DNA of 64,000 nt from Leucobacter denitrificans. Lineage in GTDB: Bacteria; Actinomycetota; Actinomycetes; Actinomycetales; Microbacteriaceae. The position numbers were made by a program, and so were the translations under genes. Positions within the stretch are counted from its first letter, which is position 1, and every line of letters begins with the position of its first letter. The DNA lies in assembly GCF_014396385.1 (NCBI RefSeq), contig NZ_CP060716.1, forward strand, positions 2,232,001 through 2,296,000, given 5' to 3'. The notes beneath the pieces are model-generated. The model was not told where the DNA came from. It did not search any database and saw only the letters and a program-made list of their open reading frames with translations. Below, piece by piece: positions 20,159 to 34,055 of the stretch.

Positions 20159-23073
20159 GTGTTAGTGCGTGTGAATGCGTCATCGTTCGCTTCTGAATCA
20201 TCTTCGGTAGCTGCGGCGGCGAAGAGCATCGAGACCGCAACGATTTCTGCGGGTTCTTCATTGCTGTCGTGCCAGGGTATGGCAGGTATTGACCCGAACG
20301 CCGAGGAGTTTGCGCTCGGTGTGAAAGACGAGGGCGGGTACGACCTGTCTGCGGCGTCGATGATGGAGGCGGGCATTACGCTCGCGAAAGCTGTCACCAG
20401 TTTCGAGGGTTACCTGTTGGGGCTCGCGGCCGGGTATCGGGCGATCGAACTTGCTGGCGCGAATGGCGGCACGAACCAGTTCGCATCGATGACGCCATCG
20501 CAGATCACGAGTTCCGCGCCGAACGTCGGTACCGCACTGGGGGATGAGCAAAGAGGCACCCCGCAGGGCGAGATCATGGAGTGGATCGAAAACACTCTGA
20601 AAGACACCGCCGGGATTGTCATTCCCACGGCAGATACCGGCAAGGTGAACCAGGCAGCGTCAGCGTGGTCGACCTATCAATCACAGTTGGTATCTGCGAA
20701 GTCGAAGATTGGCGCCGCGATTCCAACATCGCTCGCTGCAGAGTTTCCACAGCAGGCAGATGTAGCGGCGGTACAAACAAAGCTCGAAGAGCTCGTGCAG
20801 AACCTTGCAGATGATGCTCAGTCGCTCGGCGACGGGTGCACCGCATATGCGAATAACGTAGAAGCGATTCGCAGTGAGCTGCTTTCGATGCTTGGCCAGC
20901 TCGCACTCGAGATCGCAATCGATATCGGTGTCGGTATCGCACTGTCGTTCTTTACCTTCGGTGCAGGTGCACTGGCGGCCGCCGGTAAGGCCGCGATGAC
21001 GGTTGCTCGGTGGGTGCCGAAGCTTCTCGCCGTAGTGAATAAGCTGAAGACCCTCATTATGTCTGCAAAGCGCACGATGGCAGTGATGCGTCGAGCTGCG
21101 ATCGAGGCTATTGAGTCAACCGTGTCGGGAACGATTGCAAATGCTGGAGCATCGCTCGCGTTTGGCAACTTCTCGTTCAGTGATTTGGGTGGTGCCGCGG
21201 TATCGTCGGCTTTTGGTGGCGCGGTTGCTGGTCCGTTCTCGCATATCGGTGGCAACATTGCGTCTCGCGGCACCCGCATTACGGTGCGGTCGTCGGTTGA
21301 CGCGGTCACCGGTGGTGTCGGTGGCGTGGGCGGCGAGTTCCTTGCCTCGCAGGTCACCGGGCAAGACTTTAATCTTCTTATGTCGGCGCTTGTCGGCACC
21401 GCGGGTGGTGCAGCTGGCGGCGGTCTGACCTCGATTAAGAATCCTTCGGTCAGCCCCAATGTGTCGCTCACAAACACATCAACTGCCCCGTCGACCGGCG
21501 GCACAGCACCGGTGACGACCACCGCGGGCGGATCCCCGTCAACCGGCGGTACGGCTACAGACGCCGGTGCTCCTTCAGGGGGCGCCCCGAGTGGCGGCGC
21601 GCCTGCAGCGGGCGGTGCAGCTGGTGCTGGCGCTCCTGCAGGTGGAGGCGCTCCTGCGGGCGGCGGTGCTCCCGCGGGTGGCGCTGGCGACGGTGGATCG
21701 GGCGCTCCTGCAGGTGGTGGCTCTGGCGGCGGCGACGCCGGTAGCACGGGTGGCGCAGGTGGCACCGATGTGCCGCAGAGCGACGTTGAGGTTCCAGCCT
21801 CACTCCCACAGGACACCCCGGCGGGTGGCGGCGCTACCCAGTCCGAGGTGCCGACGACTGCCCCACGACGGATGTGGATCCAGGCGGAAGTGTGGGTCCC
21901 GAGGCTACGAGCATCCCCGACACGAACATCGAAGTGCCGACATCGCTTGCCAGCGATGCGCCACAGGGCGGCGCACCCATTGCGACTGGTGCAGCTGGTG
22001 GAGCTGGCGCTGCAGGCGCGGCTGGTCACGGTATTCACGCAGACGGCCCCGAGCAGGTCGTTGTGCCTGAGAGCCTCGACGGTGCCGATGGCCCGTCGAA
22101 CACTCCTGAACCTGCGAGCGATCCCGACAGCACTCCTGTTGACGGAAGCGATGAAGGTCCTGCGGGTGATGACGTTCCGAACGCAGACGAGGGTGCGACC
22201 CCAGACAACGGTGAGACTCCTGTCGATGGTGGCGACCAACAGAACCAGTCGGGCGACGACGTTCCGCCGGTCGAAATGCAGCCTGCGGCAAAGCCTGAAT
22301 CGACGTCCCCACTCGAGATTCGACGCAATCCAGCCACGCTCGTAGAGGCAAGCCCAGAGGGACAGGCCATCATCGCGGGCACTGATTCGCATGGACCAGG
22401 CTGGCGAAGAGTGCACGACGCAGGAATGGCAGAGTCTGGATACGGCGACGTCAAGCCAACAACTGGCACGCTCGACAATCGTTTTGCGCCTGATGCGCAG
22501 ACGATCACCGATCCGCGCACTGGTGTCTCTCAGGTGACGGCAACGCAGCCGGGTAATGCCTTCCTCTTGCTCGACGGCGATCCGAATGCTCCGTTCGGTT
22601 ACCACCCTGAGACGGGTAGCCCAATGACGAGGTCGGAGTGGGAGTCTCGGTACATCAAGCCAGATCCCAATAATCCAGGCGGTGTTGGCTCGATGCACTG
22701 GTCGCCAAACCAGGGCTCCGTGATCGGCACGCGCGTTCAGTTTACAGATCTCACGGAGTTCCGCAGGATCTTTGGCGATCTCCCTATGGACCGTGTTGGT
22801 TCAGCGGGCGGAGAGTACATCGGGATCGGCGGCGGATCGATCAGTGACCGAGCGCTCGGGCCGAACCAGGTCGGGGCTACGGAACTCTGGGACGTGCGGT
22901 TCGCTGAGAATCCGCAACTTCCTCCAGGGTGGACACTTGAAATCAGCATGATCGGTGAAGCGTACGGTCTAGACGGCGGTGGATTACAACTCGTCATTCG
23001 TGATGCTGATGGAGAAGGCGTGAGGCTCGACACCCCTGAAGCCCGCGACATCTTCCAACTGGATAAGTGGTGA
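20159..23073 (+). pseudogene. CpnT-like type VII effector with TNT domain, 1-base frameshift
   Basis: GTG 20159 begins a long effector that loses frame at the CCCC run 21861-21864. One added C reads APTTDVDPGG and rejoins the frame ending 23073, for a repaired length of 971 residues. Order: helical WXG/CpnT-like N-terminal region (1-250), hydrophobic Gly/Ala-rich segment (about 255-430), Gly/Ala/Pro linker (450-740), and a C-terminal TNT-type domain (about 740-971). The tip shows TRVQFTDLTEFRRIFGDLP, MDRVGSAGGEYIGIGGG, RALGP and YGLDGGGLQLVI, aligning with the NAD-glycohydrolase TNT family pattern. The family's FGQPGGG is YGLDGGG here, so activity is uncertain. It is probably exported by a type VII system. 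Confidence 0.8.
21561..21740 (+). repeat. GAPAGG-coding tandem repeats in toxin linker
   Basis: Degenerate tandem units of about 18-24 bases encode GAPAGG, GAPAGGG and GAPAGGAG in the toxin frame. It is a flexible linker between the hydrophobic region and the acidic/TNT part. The repetitive, very GC-rich DNA also makes open frames on the opposite strand, which are not genes. Confidence 0.75.
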
Positions 23074-23711
23074 GCCTCAAGGTGCGTGAGGAGAAGTTGC
23101 GGGAGTTCTGGGAATTCCTCCAACAGTTTCCGGAACTCGTTTCGAAAGGTCAGTCGTTAGAAGGCTTAATTACTTCTGATCTGTTTCTGCTTCGCGCAGA
23201 AGGTGATGTGTCCTACGAGCTATCGACTGATAATGAGGGGGTTTTCACTCTCCTGAGGTCGGATCGCGGACAAGGCGGACCGATATTTGTGACGAACAGC
23301 GTTCGTGCGCTTGTCGTGCAGCTTGCATACCGGGTGTTGAGCGGTCGAGCGGATCTGGACCTTGGACATTCGCCGTATGAGGAAGCTCCATTCACTTTCA
23401 CATTTGAAGAGCGTCGGGTTCTGAACGAGTATGAAAACGAGTGTGTAGTCGTTCGTTGGTTCTGGGGCAATAGCTTCTGGGCCGAGGTGGTTGGTGCGTA
23501 TTCGCTATTGGAAGGCCTGACCTGGGCATGGGTGTTCACGTCGAGCGATCAGACAATTAGAAATTGTTTAGCAGACCGGGATGGCCGACCTTTATTCGGA
23601 CAGGTGCCTGGACCGAGGTACGATCGTCCACCAGGGGCAGTGCAGCAACTGTCAGTGGAGCAGTGGAACGCGTGGCGTGAAAGTCGTCTGGAAGGGAAAC
23701 AGGATGGTTGA
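23070..23711 (+). CDS. Probable immunity protein for the TNT toxin
   Basis: GTG 23070 overlaps the toxin stop by 4 bp (GTGA), the expected place for a cognate immunity gene. The product is 213 residues, acidic and aromatic-rich, with no signal peptide, so cytosolic. Residues 1-85 (LREFWEFLQQFPELVSKG to VRALVVQLAYRVLSGRAD) are closely matched by the gene at 25904, which lacks the middle of this protein. The C-terminal PGPRYDRPPG and LSVEQWNAW are also shared. The family is not recognised by name. The immunity role is inferred from position and duplication. Confidence 0.7.
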   Translation: MSLKVREEKLREFWEFLQQFPELVSKGQSLEGLITSDLFLLRAEGDVSYELSTDNEGVFTLLRSDRGQGGPIFVTNSVRALVVQLAYRVLSGRADLDLGHSPYEEAPFTFTFEERRVLNEYENECVVVRWFWGNSFWAEVVGAYSLLEGLTWAWVFTSSDQTIRNCLADRDGRPLFGQVPGPRYDRPPGAVQQLSVEQWNAWRESRLEGKQDG

Positions 23712-24147
23712 GCCAGGAAAGACGCTTTCTCGAGACGAATGGGCCGCGCTCTATTTAGACGCCAATGGTGACTTGATCCCAGCAGCGAACAACGGTTCAC
23801 TGCCTGATCGACGAGTGCAGTTCACCGACATCGCCGAGTTGCTCAAAGCGTTTCCCGCGACGCAGGATGTGCTCGGTGATCCACTTTCCGAATTCCTCAC
23901 CATGACTGGTGGGTCATTCAGTCAGCGCATACAGTTGCCTGACGAGTCAAACGAGTCGATCGCAAAGCTCTTGACCGTGGAGTTCACCGGGTTCCTGCCA
24001 GAAAACTGGATGGTTGAGGTGGGGCAAAACGCACCCGCGTTTGGTCAAGAGGGTGGATCCTATTACTCGGTCATCCTCGGCGCCAATGGCGCGAAGATGT
24101 GCCTGTTCGAAGCTATTGATGCGGGGGTGCTCCGTGTGGTCTCTTGA
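23704..24147 (+). CDS. Orphan TNT-like toxin C-terminal domain
   Basis: ATG 23704 overlaps the preceding gene by 8 bp; the product is 147 residues with no secretion region. It aligns with the C-terminal part of the 20159 toxin: TLSRDEWAALY with MTRSEWESRY, RVQFTDIAELLKAF with RVQFTDLTEFRRIF, then LTMTGGSFSQR and a final AFGQEGGSYYSVI. It keeps the TNT-type FGQ motif that the full toxin lacks, but has DVLGDPLSEF where TNT proteins have DRxGSxGG. Such stand-alone tips are typical displaced cassettes of polymorphic toxins. It may be activated by recombination into the full gene, or be inactive. Confidence 0.7.
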   Translation: MVEPGKTLSRDEWAALYLDANGDLIPAANNGSLPDRRVQFTDIAELLKAFPATQDVLGDPLSEFLTMTGGSFSQRIQLPDESNESIAKLLTVEFTGFLPENWMVEVGQNAPAFGQEGGSYYSVILGANGAKMCLFEAIDAGVLRVVS

Positions 24148-24607
24148 TCCTGCGCTTGCAAAGCTGATTGCAGATCTCGGGTGGCAAGCCCGTTTGAACT
24201 CGCAGAATCCTGCCGAGATGATCATTGGTGACTATGCCCGTGGATTTCTCATATTAGGTCGTGAGCACGACGTACAGGTTGCCCGGCGGTCGGTGCGGGG
24301 CGGACCATCGCTGAAAATGTGGACCCCTGACGTGGAAGCCGCGCAGAAGTATGTGGCGTTCTTTGCGGCACGACTCCTTCGTTTTCGTCAGGGTCTCGGT
24401 GACGTTGCGGTGCCGGTTGATTCAGCGACGCTGGAATCTCCCTTTGCAGATGCATCAGCTCATCCGTTGCAGACCAAGCTGGAATGGGGAAGTAGCTGGG
24501 CTGAGTTTGGCGCAGGCAATGGCTTTGCCGCTGTGCAGTTCTCGCACTACGGTCGTGGCAGTGTCGCCGACACGATTGCGTATGTGTTGGATGCACGATC
24601 GGTCTGA
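24134..24607 (+). CDS. Probable immunity protein paired with the orphan TNT domain
   Basis: GTG 24134 gives 157 residues and overlaps the orphan toxin domain by 14 bp. The product is cytosolic. RGFLILGREHDVQVARRSVRGGPSLKMW and VEAAQKYVAFFAARLLRF are followed by EWGSSWAEFGAGNGFAAVQFSHYGRGSVADTI. The order of these elements resembles the 23070 protein (GGPIFVTNSVRALVVQLAYRVL, then GNSFWAEVVGAYSLLEG), suggesting a distant shared fold. I do not assign a named immunity family; the role is inferred from the toxin-immunity order. Confidence 0.6.
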   Translation: MWSLDPALAKLIADLGWQARLNSQNPAEMIIGDYARGFLILGREHDVQVARRSVRGGPSLKMWTPDVEAAQKYVAFFAARLLRFRQGLGDVAVPVDSATLESPFADASAHPLQTKLEWGSSWAEFGAGNGFAAVQFSHYGRGSVADTIAYVLDARSV

Positions 24608-24635
24608 GCTCCGAGCAGAGCAGTAACCCATAATC

Positions 24636-24914
24636 ATGTTCAAAGTTCCAGTTCGAGACGTTCCTGATGTGGGACTCGACTGGGAACAGCGGGGCTGCCA
24701 AGAGTACAGAAAGTTTTGGGGCGGCGGCGTCACTAAAGAACCCCGGTTTCTCGGTGAGAACGACAGCCGTGGTGAACGCTACTACCGCTGCGCTATCTGT
24801 GGGGCTTTTTGGAGTTACGGTTGGGGCAACCCCGTTGAGATCTCAATTGATAAGGCTCAAGAGTATTTGCCGGACCTTAGGCAGTTGCTTATCGACAACG
24901 GCTTCGCGGCATAG
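24636..24914 (+). CDS. Small uncharacterised protein with a CxxC pair
   Basis: 92 residues starting MFKVPVRDVPDVGLDWEQRG. It has one CxxC (RCAICGAFW, residues 50-58) that could bind metal with another partner cysteine (residue 21), plus many aromatic residues, and no signal or membrane segment. It lies inside the toxin/immunity array, 28 bp after the second immunity-like gene, so it may be another immunity protein whose toxin has been lost. The function is not recognised. Confidence 0.55.
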   Translation: MFKVPVRDVPDVGLDWEQRGCQEYRKFWGGGVTKEPRFLGENDSRGERYYRCAICGAFWSYGWGNPVEISIDKAQEYLPDLRQLLIDNGFAA

Positions 24915-24996
24915 TGGGTCGGGGTCCTGAATGGCGCGCTACGCGAGTAGTTGAACTCAATGGGCAGTGGCAGATCTTTGGAGAGGTGCTGAGCGA

Positions 24997-25870
24997 ATGA
25001 GCATGCTGAACGATGATCTCTATCCTGAGATTTCGGGCGCTCCGCCGATGTACAGGTTTGACGCTTACAAGAACGTTTTGCGGCTCCTATAACGTTGCAG
25101 GGTGATATCGTCGCCTACCTTTTCCACGGTTCAGATGCAGAGCCAGAGGCGGCCGGGCTGATTTCAAGATCCGGGAGGGCTTTCCGTAAGGAGGGGGCTA
25201 AGTACTGGAAACGTACGTTGAGTGCGCTGCGCGAGGATGGCGTCCCAGCAATAGATGCAGTGCGGTCCCTACTTGGTACTGCGGGTCCTGGCTTTGCGGG
25301 TTCGATAGGTGAGGAGATTGTCGAATATTCTGGCAAGCACTCGCTTGAAGAAATCCTCAATCCGGAACGTGTGAGGCGGCGCTCGGAGAATGAGTCAGAG
25401 CGCCGCGCAGCTCAGACACCCCCGCAAGTGGTGGGTCCCGTGCCGAAATCGACGCCGCATTGCGAGGAGAAGCTGAGCTGAACTCTGGTGTACTCGCTAG
25501 GGTGGCTGAAATTGATGAGACCTTGGAACTTCGCCCCACTCCCGAGGCGATCGTAGTGACCCTGGTACCGACGAGTGCGCGCATCCCGACTGCTCTCACG
25601 CAGGGTGACCGTGTTTTTGAGCCAAGCTACTTAATGTCATTTCTCATGGGATTAAGTGAGCCGGTTGAAGATATTCCATTACTTGTGAGATTGAGCGTCC
25701 CCGCAGGAACCCCAGCCCTTTTCCAAGAACCAGCCCTGCCTGGTAACCCAGGTACACTGCTACTCGCCCGCGGTATCGAATGGGAAGTGATGCGTGTTGT
25801 GAAATTGCCATCCCAAACGATGGTGACTGCACGAGTAATCGAACGTCGCCCTCAGCAATTGCGGGACTAA
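24997..25870 (+). pseudogene. ART-fold-like toxin remnant, two 1-base frameshifts
   Basis: Three frames join into one 291-residue protein if a T is added in the TTTT run 25076-25079 and a C in the CCCCC run 25419-25423. It reads MSMLNDDLYPEISG, YKNVFAAPITLQG, then RRAAQTPPASGGSRAEID and a C-terminal region. That region (VRLSVPAGTPALFQ, LPGNPGTLLLARGIEWEV) follows the layout of ADP-ribosyltransferase exoenzyme domains. The ExE position looks like NPGT, and no clear catalytic Arg or STS is seen, so it is probably inactive. The frameshifts may be sequencing undercalls, but the lost catalytic residues are independent of them. Confidence 0.55.
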
Positions 25871-25903
25871 CAAGACTTTAAAATCGAGCATTAGTCTTGA
25901 GTC

Positions 25904-26320
25904 ATGGCTGAGCAAGCGTTGTCTGTCAAGACAGGTCGTTGTGAGCAGACTGTTCGGGAACTTTGGGGCATGCTGCTCGAATTTCCTGGACTCATTCAGA
26001 AGAGTAGGCGAGTAGAGGACCTGCTTCTTGCCTGCCTGTATGTTCTAAGTGTCGATGGCGACATTGCCCGCAAAGTCACTATTGATGACGACGGTGTGCT
26101 TACGCTTATTACGTCAGACCGTGGCAATGATCGAATTACCTTCGTCACGAACAGCGTGAGGGCGTTTGTCGTACAGCTTGCCTACCGAGCCCTGAACGGC
26201 AGAGCTGACTTTTACCCCGGGCCCAAGCGGGATGTTCCTCCGGGTGACTTGCAGAACCTTAGTTTGAGTGAGTGGGAGCAGTGGAGGGCTGAGCTTCTTT
26301 CACCGGAAGTTGACCACTAG
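25904..26320 (+). CDS. Paralogue of the TNT-toxin immunity protein with internal deletion
   Basis: 138 residues. The N terminus (LWGMLLEFPGLIQKSRRVEDLLLA) and the block ITFVTNSVRAFVVQLAYRALNGRADF match the 23070 immunity-like protein almost residue for residue. Then the sequence jumps to YPGPKRDVPPGDLQNLSLSEWEQW, matching that protein's end (PGPRYDRPPGAVQQLSVEQWNAW). About 70 central residues are missing without loss of frame. This is a duplicated immunity gene, perhaps with altered specificity. It is the last gene of the accessory island, about 180 bp before rpoB. Confidence 0.65.
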   Translation: MAEQALSVKTGRCEQTVRELWGMLLEFPGLIQKSRRVEDLLLACLYVLSVDGDIARKVTIDDDGVLTLITSDRGNDRITFVTNSVRAFVVQLAYRALNGRADFYPGPKRDVPPGDLQNLSLSEWEQWRAELLSPEVDH

Positions 26321-26498
26321 ACAAGGTGTAATTCCGCTGCTATTGTAGATAGTTGCACTACGGACACCAGTGTGCCTTCATATAACGGAAGGCCTCGGGA
26401 GCTGGCGCTTACGCGCAGATATGCCCCGCTCGATGATCCTAACGCAATTCTTTGCAAGACCAGGTCTACAGCCCGACGGGGCTCACGGAGGTAATTCC

Positions 26499-29400
26499 TT
26501 GGCTGCTGCGCGCAACGCATCGTCCACCAACAATCCGAAGAACGGTCGCGATCACCAGCGTCTCTCCTTCGCTAAGATTTCCGACACGCTGTCGGTGCCG
26601 AACCTTTTGGCACTGCAGCTTGAGAGCTTTGACTGGCTCGTCGGCAGCGACGCTTGGAAAGAGCGCGTCGCTGAGGCACAGGCTCAGGGGCGCGATGACA
26701 TCGCGCTGAAGAGCGGCCTTGAAGAAATCTTCGAAGAGATCTCGCCGATCGAAGACAACGCTGGCACTATGCAGCTGTCCTTCGAAAACCCGATCCTCGA
26801 CGAGCAGAAGTTCTCGATCGAAGAGTGCAAGGAGCGCGGTAAGACCTACTCGGCACCGCTCTACGTCGAGGCGGCGTTCTACAACACCGAGACTCAGGTG
26901 CTGAAGAGCCAGACGGTCTACATGGGTGATTTCCCCATCATGACCGACAAGGGCACCTTCATCATCAACGGCACCGAGCGCGTCATCGTGTCGCAGCTCG
27001 TCCGTAGCCCCGGCGTGTACTTCGAGCGCGCACAGGAGAAGACCTCGGATAAGGACGTCTTCACCGCTCGCGTGATCCCGAGCCGCGGCGCATGGCTTGA
27101 GTTCGAAATCGACAAGCGCGACCAGGTTGGTGTTCGCATCGACCGCAAGCGTAAGCAGTCAGTGACCGTGTTCCTCAAGGCGCTCGGCATGACTACCTCT
27201 GAGATTCTCGAGGAGTTCGCTGGGTACGAGTCGATCACCCTCACGCTTGAGAAAGACGGCATCGTCGAGAAAGACGGCGTCAACCTCCAGGAAGAGGCGC
27301 TCAAGGACATCTACCGCAAGCAGCGTCCGGGTGAGCAGGTTGCAATCGAAGCAGCACGCGCGCTCATCGACAACAGCTACTTCAACCCGAAACGCTATGA
27401 CCTCGCGAAGGTCGGTCGCTACAAGATCAACCGCAAGCTTGGTCTCGACGCACCAATCACTGACTCGGTGCTCTCGCTCGAAGACATCGTCTCCACGATC
27501 AAGTACCTCGTCGGCCTGCACGCTGGTACCGAGACCCTTCCGGGTATTCGCGATGGCAAGGAGATCGAGCTTCGCCTCGACACCGACGACATCGACCACT
27601 TCGGTAACCGTCGCATCCGCGCGGTTGGCGAACTGATCCAGAACCAGGTACGCACCGGCCTCAGCCGCATGGAGCGCGTTGTGCGCGAGCGCATGACCAC
27701 TCAGGACATCGAGGCGATCACCCCGAACACCCTGATCAACACGCGCCCCGTGCTCGCAGCGATCAAAGAGTTCTTCGGAACCTCGCAGCTGTCGCAGTTC
27801 ATGGATCAGAACAACCCGCTTGCGGGCCTCACGAACAAGCGTCGTCTCTCGGCACTCGGCCCAGGTGGTCTTTCGCGTGACCGTGCAGGCGTCGAGGTTC
27901 GTGACGTTCACCCGTCGCACTACGGCCGTATGTGCCCGATTGAGACCCCGGAAGGCCCGAACATTGGCCTCATTGGTGCTCTCGCGACATTCGCGCGTAT
28001 CAACGCGTTCGGATTCATTGAGACCCCGTACCGTCGCATTGTTGACGGCAAGGTCACCGACCAGGTCGATTACCTCACCGCCCACGAAGAGGACGAGTTC
28101 CTCATCGCTCAGGCTGGTGCTCCGGTAAACAAGGACGGCAAGTTCTCTGAGAAGCAGGTTCTCGCCCGCCCACGTGGTTCCGAGGTGCAGCTTGTTGACG
28201 CAGAAACCGTGCAGTACATGGACGTTTCGCCACGCCAGATGGTGTCGGTTGCGACGTCGCTCATTCCGTTCCTCGAGCACGACGATGCGAACCGCGCGCT
28301 CATGGGTGCGAACATGCAGCGCCAGGCTGTCCCGCTGCTCCGCAGCGAGTCGCCGATCGTCGGTACCGGTATGGAAGGGTACGCAGCCATCGACGCAGGC
28401 GACGTTATTGTCGCTGAGAAGGCCGGCGTAATTTCCGAGGTTTCCGCTGACTACGTCACTATTCAGCAGGACGAGGGTGGCACGAAGAGCTACTTCATGC
28501 GCAAGTTCGACCGCTCGAACCAGGGCACGAACTACAACCACCGCGTTATCGTCAAGGCTGGCGAGCGGATCGAGGCTGGCGAGGTCATCGCTGACGGCCC
28601 CGCAACCGAGAACGGTGAACTCGCACTCGGCAAGAACCTCCTCGTGGCGTTCATGTCGTGGGAGGGCCACAACTACGAGGACGCGATCATCCTGAGCCAG
28701 AACCTGGTGAAGGACGACACGCTGTCGTCGATCCACATCGAAGAGTACGACGTCGATGCACGTGACACCAAGCTTGGTAAGGAAGAGATCACTCGCGATC
28801 TCCCGAACGCAAGCATGGAGGCTCTGAAGGATCTCGACGAACGCGGCATCATCCGCATCGGTGCTGAGGTCAACCCTGGCGACATCCTCGTCGGCAAGGT
28901 CACGCCAAAGGGTGAGACCGAACTTTCGGCTGAGGAGCGCCTGCTCCGCGCGATCTTCAACGAGAAGAGTCGCGAAGTTCGCGACACCTCGCTCAAGGTG
29001 CCGCACGGTGTCGCAGGTACCGTGACTTCCGTCAAGGTGTTCGACGCAGAGAGTGGCAACGACGATGACCTCGGCTCGGGCGTAAACCAGCGCGTGGTCG
29101 TATACATCGCTCAGAAGCGTAAGATCACCGAGGGCGACAAGCTTGCTGGTCGTCACGGTAACAAGGGCGTCATCTCGAAGATCCTCCCGGTCGAAGACAT
29201 GCCGTTCCTCGCAGACGGAACGCCTGTTGACGTGATCCTCAACCCGCTCGGTATCCCGGGTCGAATGAACTTCGGCCAGGTTCTTGAGATCCACCTCGGG
29301 TGGATCGCGAAGCAGGGTTGGAAGATCGACGGATCGCCAGAGTGGGCAGCAAAGCTCGCCGAGGCAGCCCTCGAAGCAGCCCCGAACACCAAGGTTGCAA

Positions 29401-30014
29401 CCCCAGTGTTCGACGGCGCGACCGAGGAAGAGATCGCTGGTCTGCTCGACTCAACCCTTGAGAACCGCGACGGTGAGCGCCTCATCGACTCGACCGGTAA
29501 GACCCGTCTGTTTGACGGTCGCTCGGGCGAGCCGTACCCGTACCCGATCTCGGTCGGCTACATGTACATCCTGAAGCTCCACCACCTCGTCGATGACAAG
29601 ATCCACGCTCGTTCGACCGGACCATACTCGATGATCACCCAGCAGCCACTCGGTGGTAAGGCCCAGTTCGGTGGCCAGCGCTTCGGTGAGATGGAAGTGT
29701 GGGCGCTCGAGGCCTACGGTGCCGCTTACGCGCTGCAGGAGCTGCTCACGGTGAAGTCCGACGACATCCTCGGCCGCGTGAAGGTGTACGAGGCAATCGT
29801 GCGCGGCGAGAACATTCCGGAGCCTGGCGTTCCCGAGTCGTTCCGAGTGCTCATGAAGGAAATGCAGTCGCTCTGCCTGAACGTCGAAGTACTCGGCGCA
29901 GACGGCAACGCTGTGAGCCTTCGTGACAACGACGACGAGGCACACCGCACTGCGGAAGAGCTGGGTATTAACCTTTCGGCCCGTTTCGAGGCAGCTTCGG
30001 CTGACGAGATCTGA
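26499..30014 (+). CDS. rpoB: RNA polymerase beta subunit
   Basis: The TTG at 26499 is chosen: CGGAGG lies seven bases upstream and the product begins [18 protein letters not shown], as in other Microbacteriaceae. It is 1171 residues, full length. Lobe, fork and flap regions are present, including [18 protein letters not shown] and the C-terminal clamp [25 protein letters not shown]. In rifampicin cluster I the sequence is [20 protein letters not shown]: the usual His (E. coli 526) is Asn (residue 446, codon 27834-27836) and E. coli Ser522 is Ala. It pairs with rpoC 77 bp downstream. Confidence 0.98.
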   Translation: MAAARNASSTNNPKNGRDHQRLSFAKISDTLSVPNLLALQLESFDWLVGSDAWKERVAEAQAQGRDDIALKSGLEEIFEEISPIEDNAGTMQLSFENPILDEQKFSIEECKERGKTYSAPLYVEAAFYNTETQVLKSQTVYMGDFPIMTDKGTFIINGTERVIVSQLVRSPGVYFERAQEKTSDKDVFTARVIPSRGAWLEFEIDKRDQVGVRIDRKRKQSVTVFLKALGMTTSEILEEFAGYESITLTLEKDGIVEKDGVNLQEEALKDIYRKQRPGEQVAIEAARALIDNSYFNPKRYDLAKVGRYKINRKLGLDAPITDSVLSLEDIVSTIKYLVGLHAGTETLPGIRDGKEIELRLDTDDIDHFGNRRIRAVGELIQNQVRTGLSRMERVVRERMTTQDIEAITPNTLINTRPVLAAIKEFFGTSQLSQFMDQNNPLAGLTNKRRLSALGPGGLSRDRAGVEVRDVHPSHYGRMCPIETPEGPNIGLIGALATFARINAFGFIETPYRRIVDGKVTDQVDYLTAHEEDEFLIAQAGAPVNKDGKFSEKQVLARPRGSEVQLVDAETVQYMDVSPRQMVSVATSLIPFLEHDDANRALMGANMQRQAVPLLRSESPIVGTGMEGYAAIDAGDVIVAEKAGVISEVSADYVTIQQDEGGTKSYFMRKFDRSNQGTNYNHRVIVKAGERIEAGEVIADGPATENGELALGKNLLVAFMSWEGHNYEDAIILSQNLVKDDTLSSIHIEEYDVDARDTKLGKEEITRDLPNASMEALKDLDERGIIRIGAEVNPGDILVGKVTPKGETELSAEERLLRAIFNEKSREVRDTSLKVPHGVAGTVTSVKVFDAESGNDDDLGSGVNQRVVVYIAQKRKITEGDKLAGRHGNKGVISKILPVEDMPFLADGTPVDVILNPLGIPGRMNFGQVLEIHLGWIAKQGWKIDGSPEWAAKLAEAALEAAPNTKVATPVFDGATEEEIAGLLDSTLENRDGERLIDSTGKTRLFDGRSGEPYPYPISVGYMYILKLHHLVDDKIHARSTGPYSMITQQPLGGKAQFGGQRFGEMEVWALEAYGAAYALQELLTVKSDDILGRVKVYEAIVRGENIPEPGVPESFRVLMKEMQSLCLNVEVLGADGNAVSLRDNDDEAHRTAEELGINLSARFEAASADEI

Positions 30015-30024
30015 GTTGACTGAA

Positions 30025-30046
30025 GCCCCGCCTGTGATGGCGGGGC
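30025..30046 (+). promoter_or_regulatory. Hairpin between rpoB and rpoC
   Basis: A perfect 8-bp stem, GCCCCGCC paired with GGCGGGGC, encloses TGTGAT in the 77-bp rpoB-rpoC gap. There is no U-tract, so full termination is unlikely. It may be an RNA processing or stability element, or a weak attenuator. Confidence 0.6.
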
Positions 30047-30091
30047 CCAGTCCCCACACTTAAGAATTCAATTTCACCCCAAGGAGAAACA

Positions 30092-33982
<3,891 letters not shown>

Positions 33983-34015
33983 GTCCGAACACGGTTTCGC
34001 GTAAGCGAGGCTGCA

Positions 34016-34055
34016 CGCGAAAGGCGTCTCTTCTTCGGGAGGGGCGCCTTTCGCG
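34016..34055 (+). terminator. Terminator-like hairpin after rpoC
   Basis: An 11-bp perfect stem, CGCGAAAGGCG with CGCCTTTCGCG, encloses an 18-base loop, 34 bp after the rpoC stop. Only TTGTG follows, so this is a weak U-tract, typical of high-GC bacteria. Confidence 0.7.

Noticed and set aside
21561..21740. Short repeats as a CRISPR array
   Set aside because: Units are degenerate, contiguous, in frame and code for a Gly/Ala/Pro linker; there are no spacers.
20818..22698. 626-residue open frame on the minus strand opposite the toxin
   Set aside because: It is the antisense of GC-rich toxin DNA, has no ribosome site and shows no domain; proline and arginine runs mirror the GAPAGG repeat.
23581..23703. 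Longer start for the orphan TNT protein at 23581
   Set aside because: This part overlaps the immunity-like gene and has no homology to TNT proteins; ATG 23704 fits the alignment.
18961..26320. A complete type VII secretion locus
   Set aside because: No EccC-type FtsK/SpoIIIE ATPase, EccB, EccD or mycosin gene is present; only substrates and partners are.
27159..29294. 711-residue minus-strand frame opposite rpoB
   Set aside because: A shadow of the biased codon use of rpoB, with no family pattern. The same applies to minus-strand frames over fusA (37472-38455) and tuf (39539-40810).
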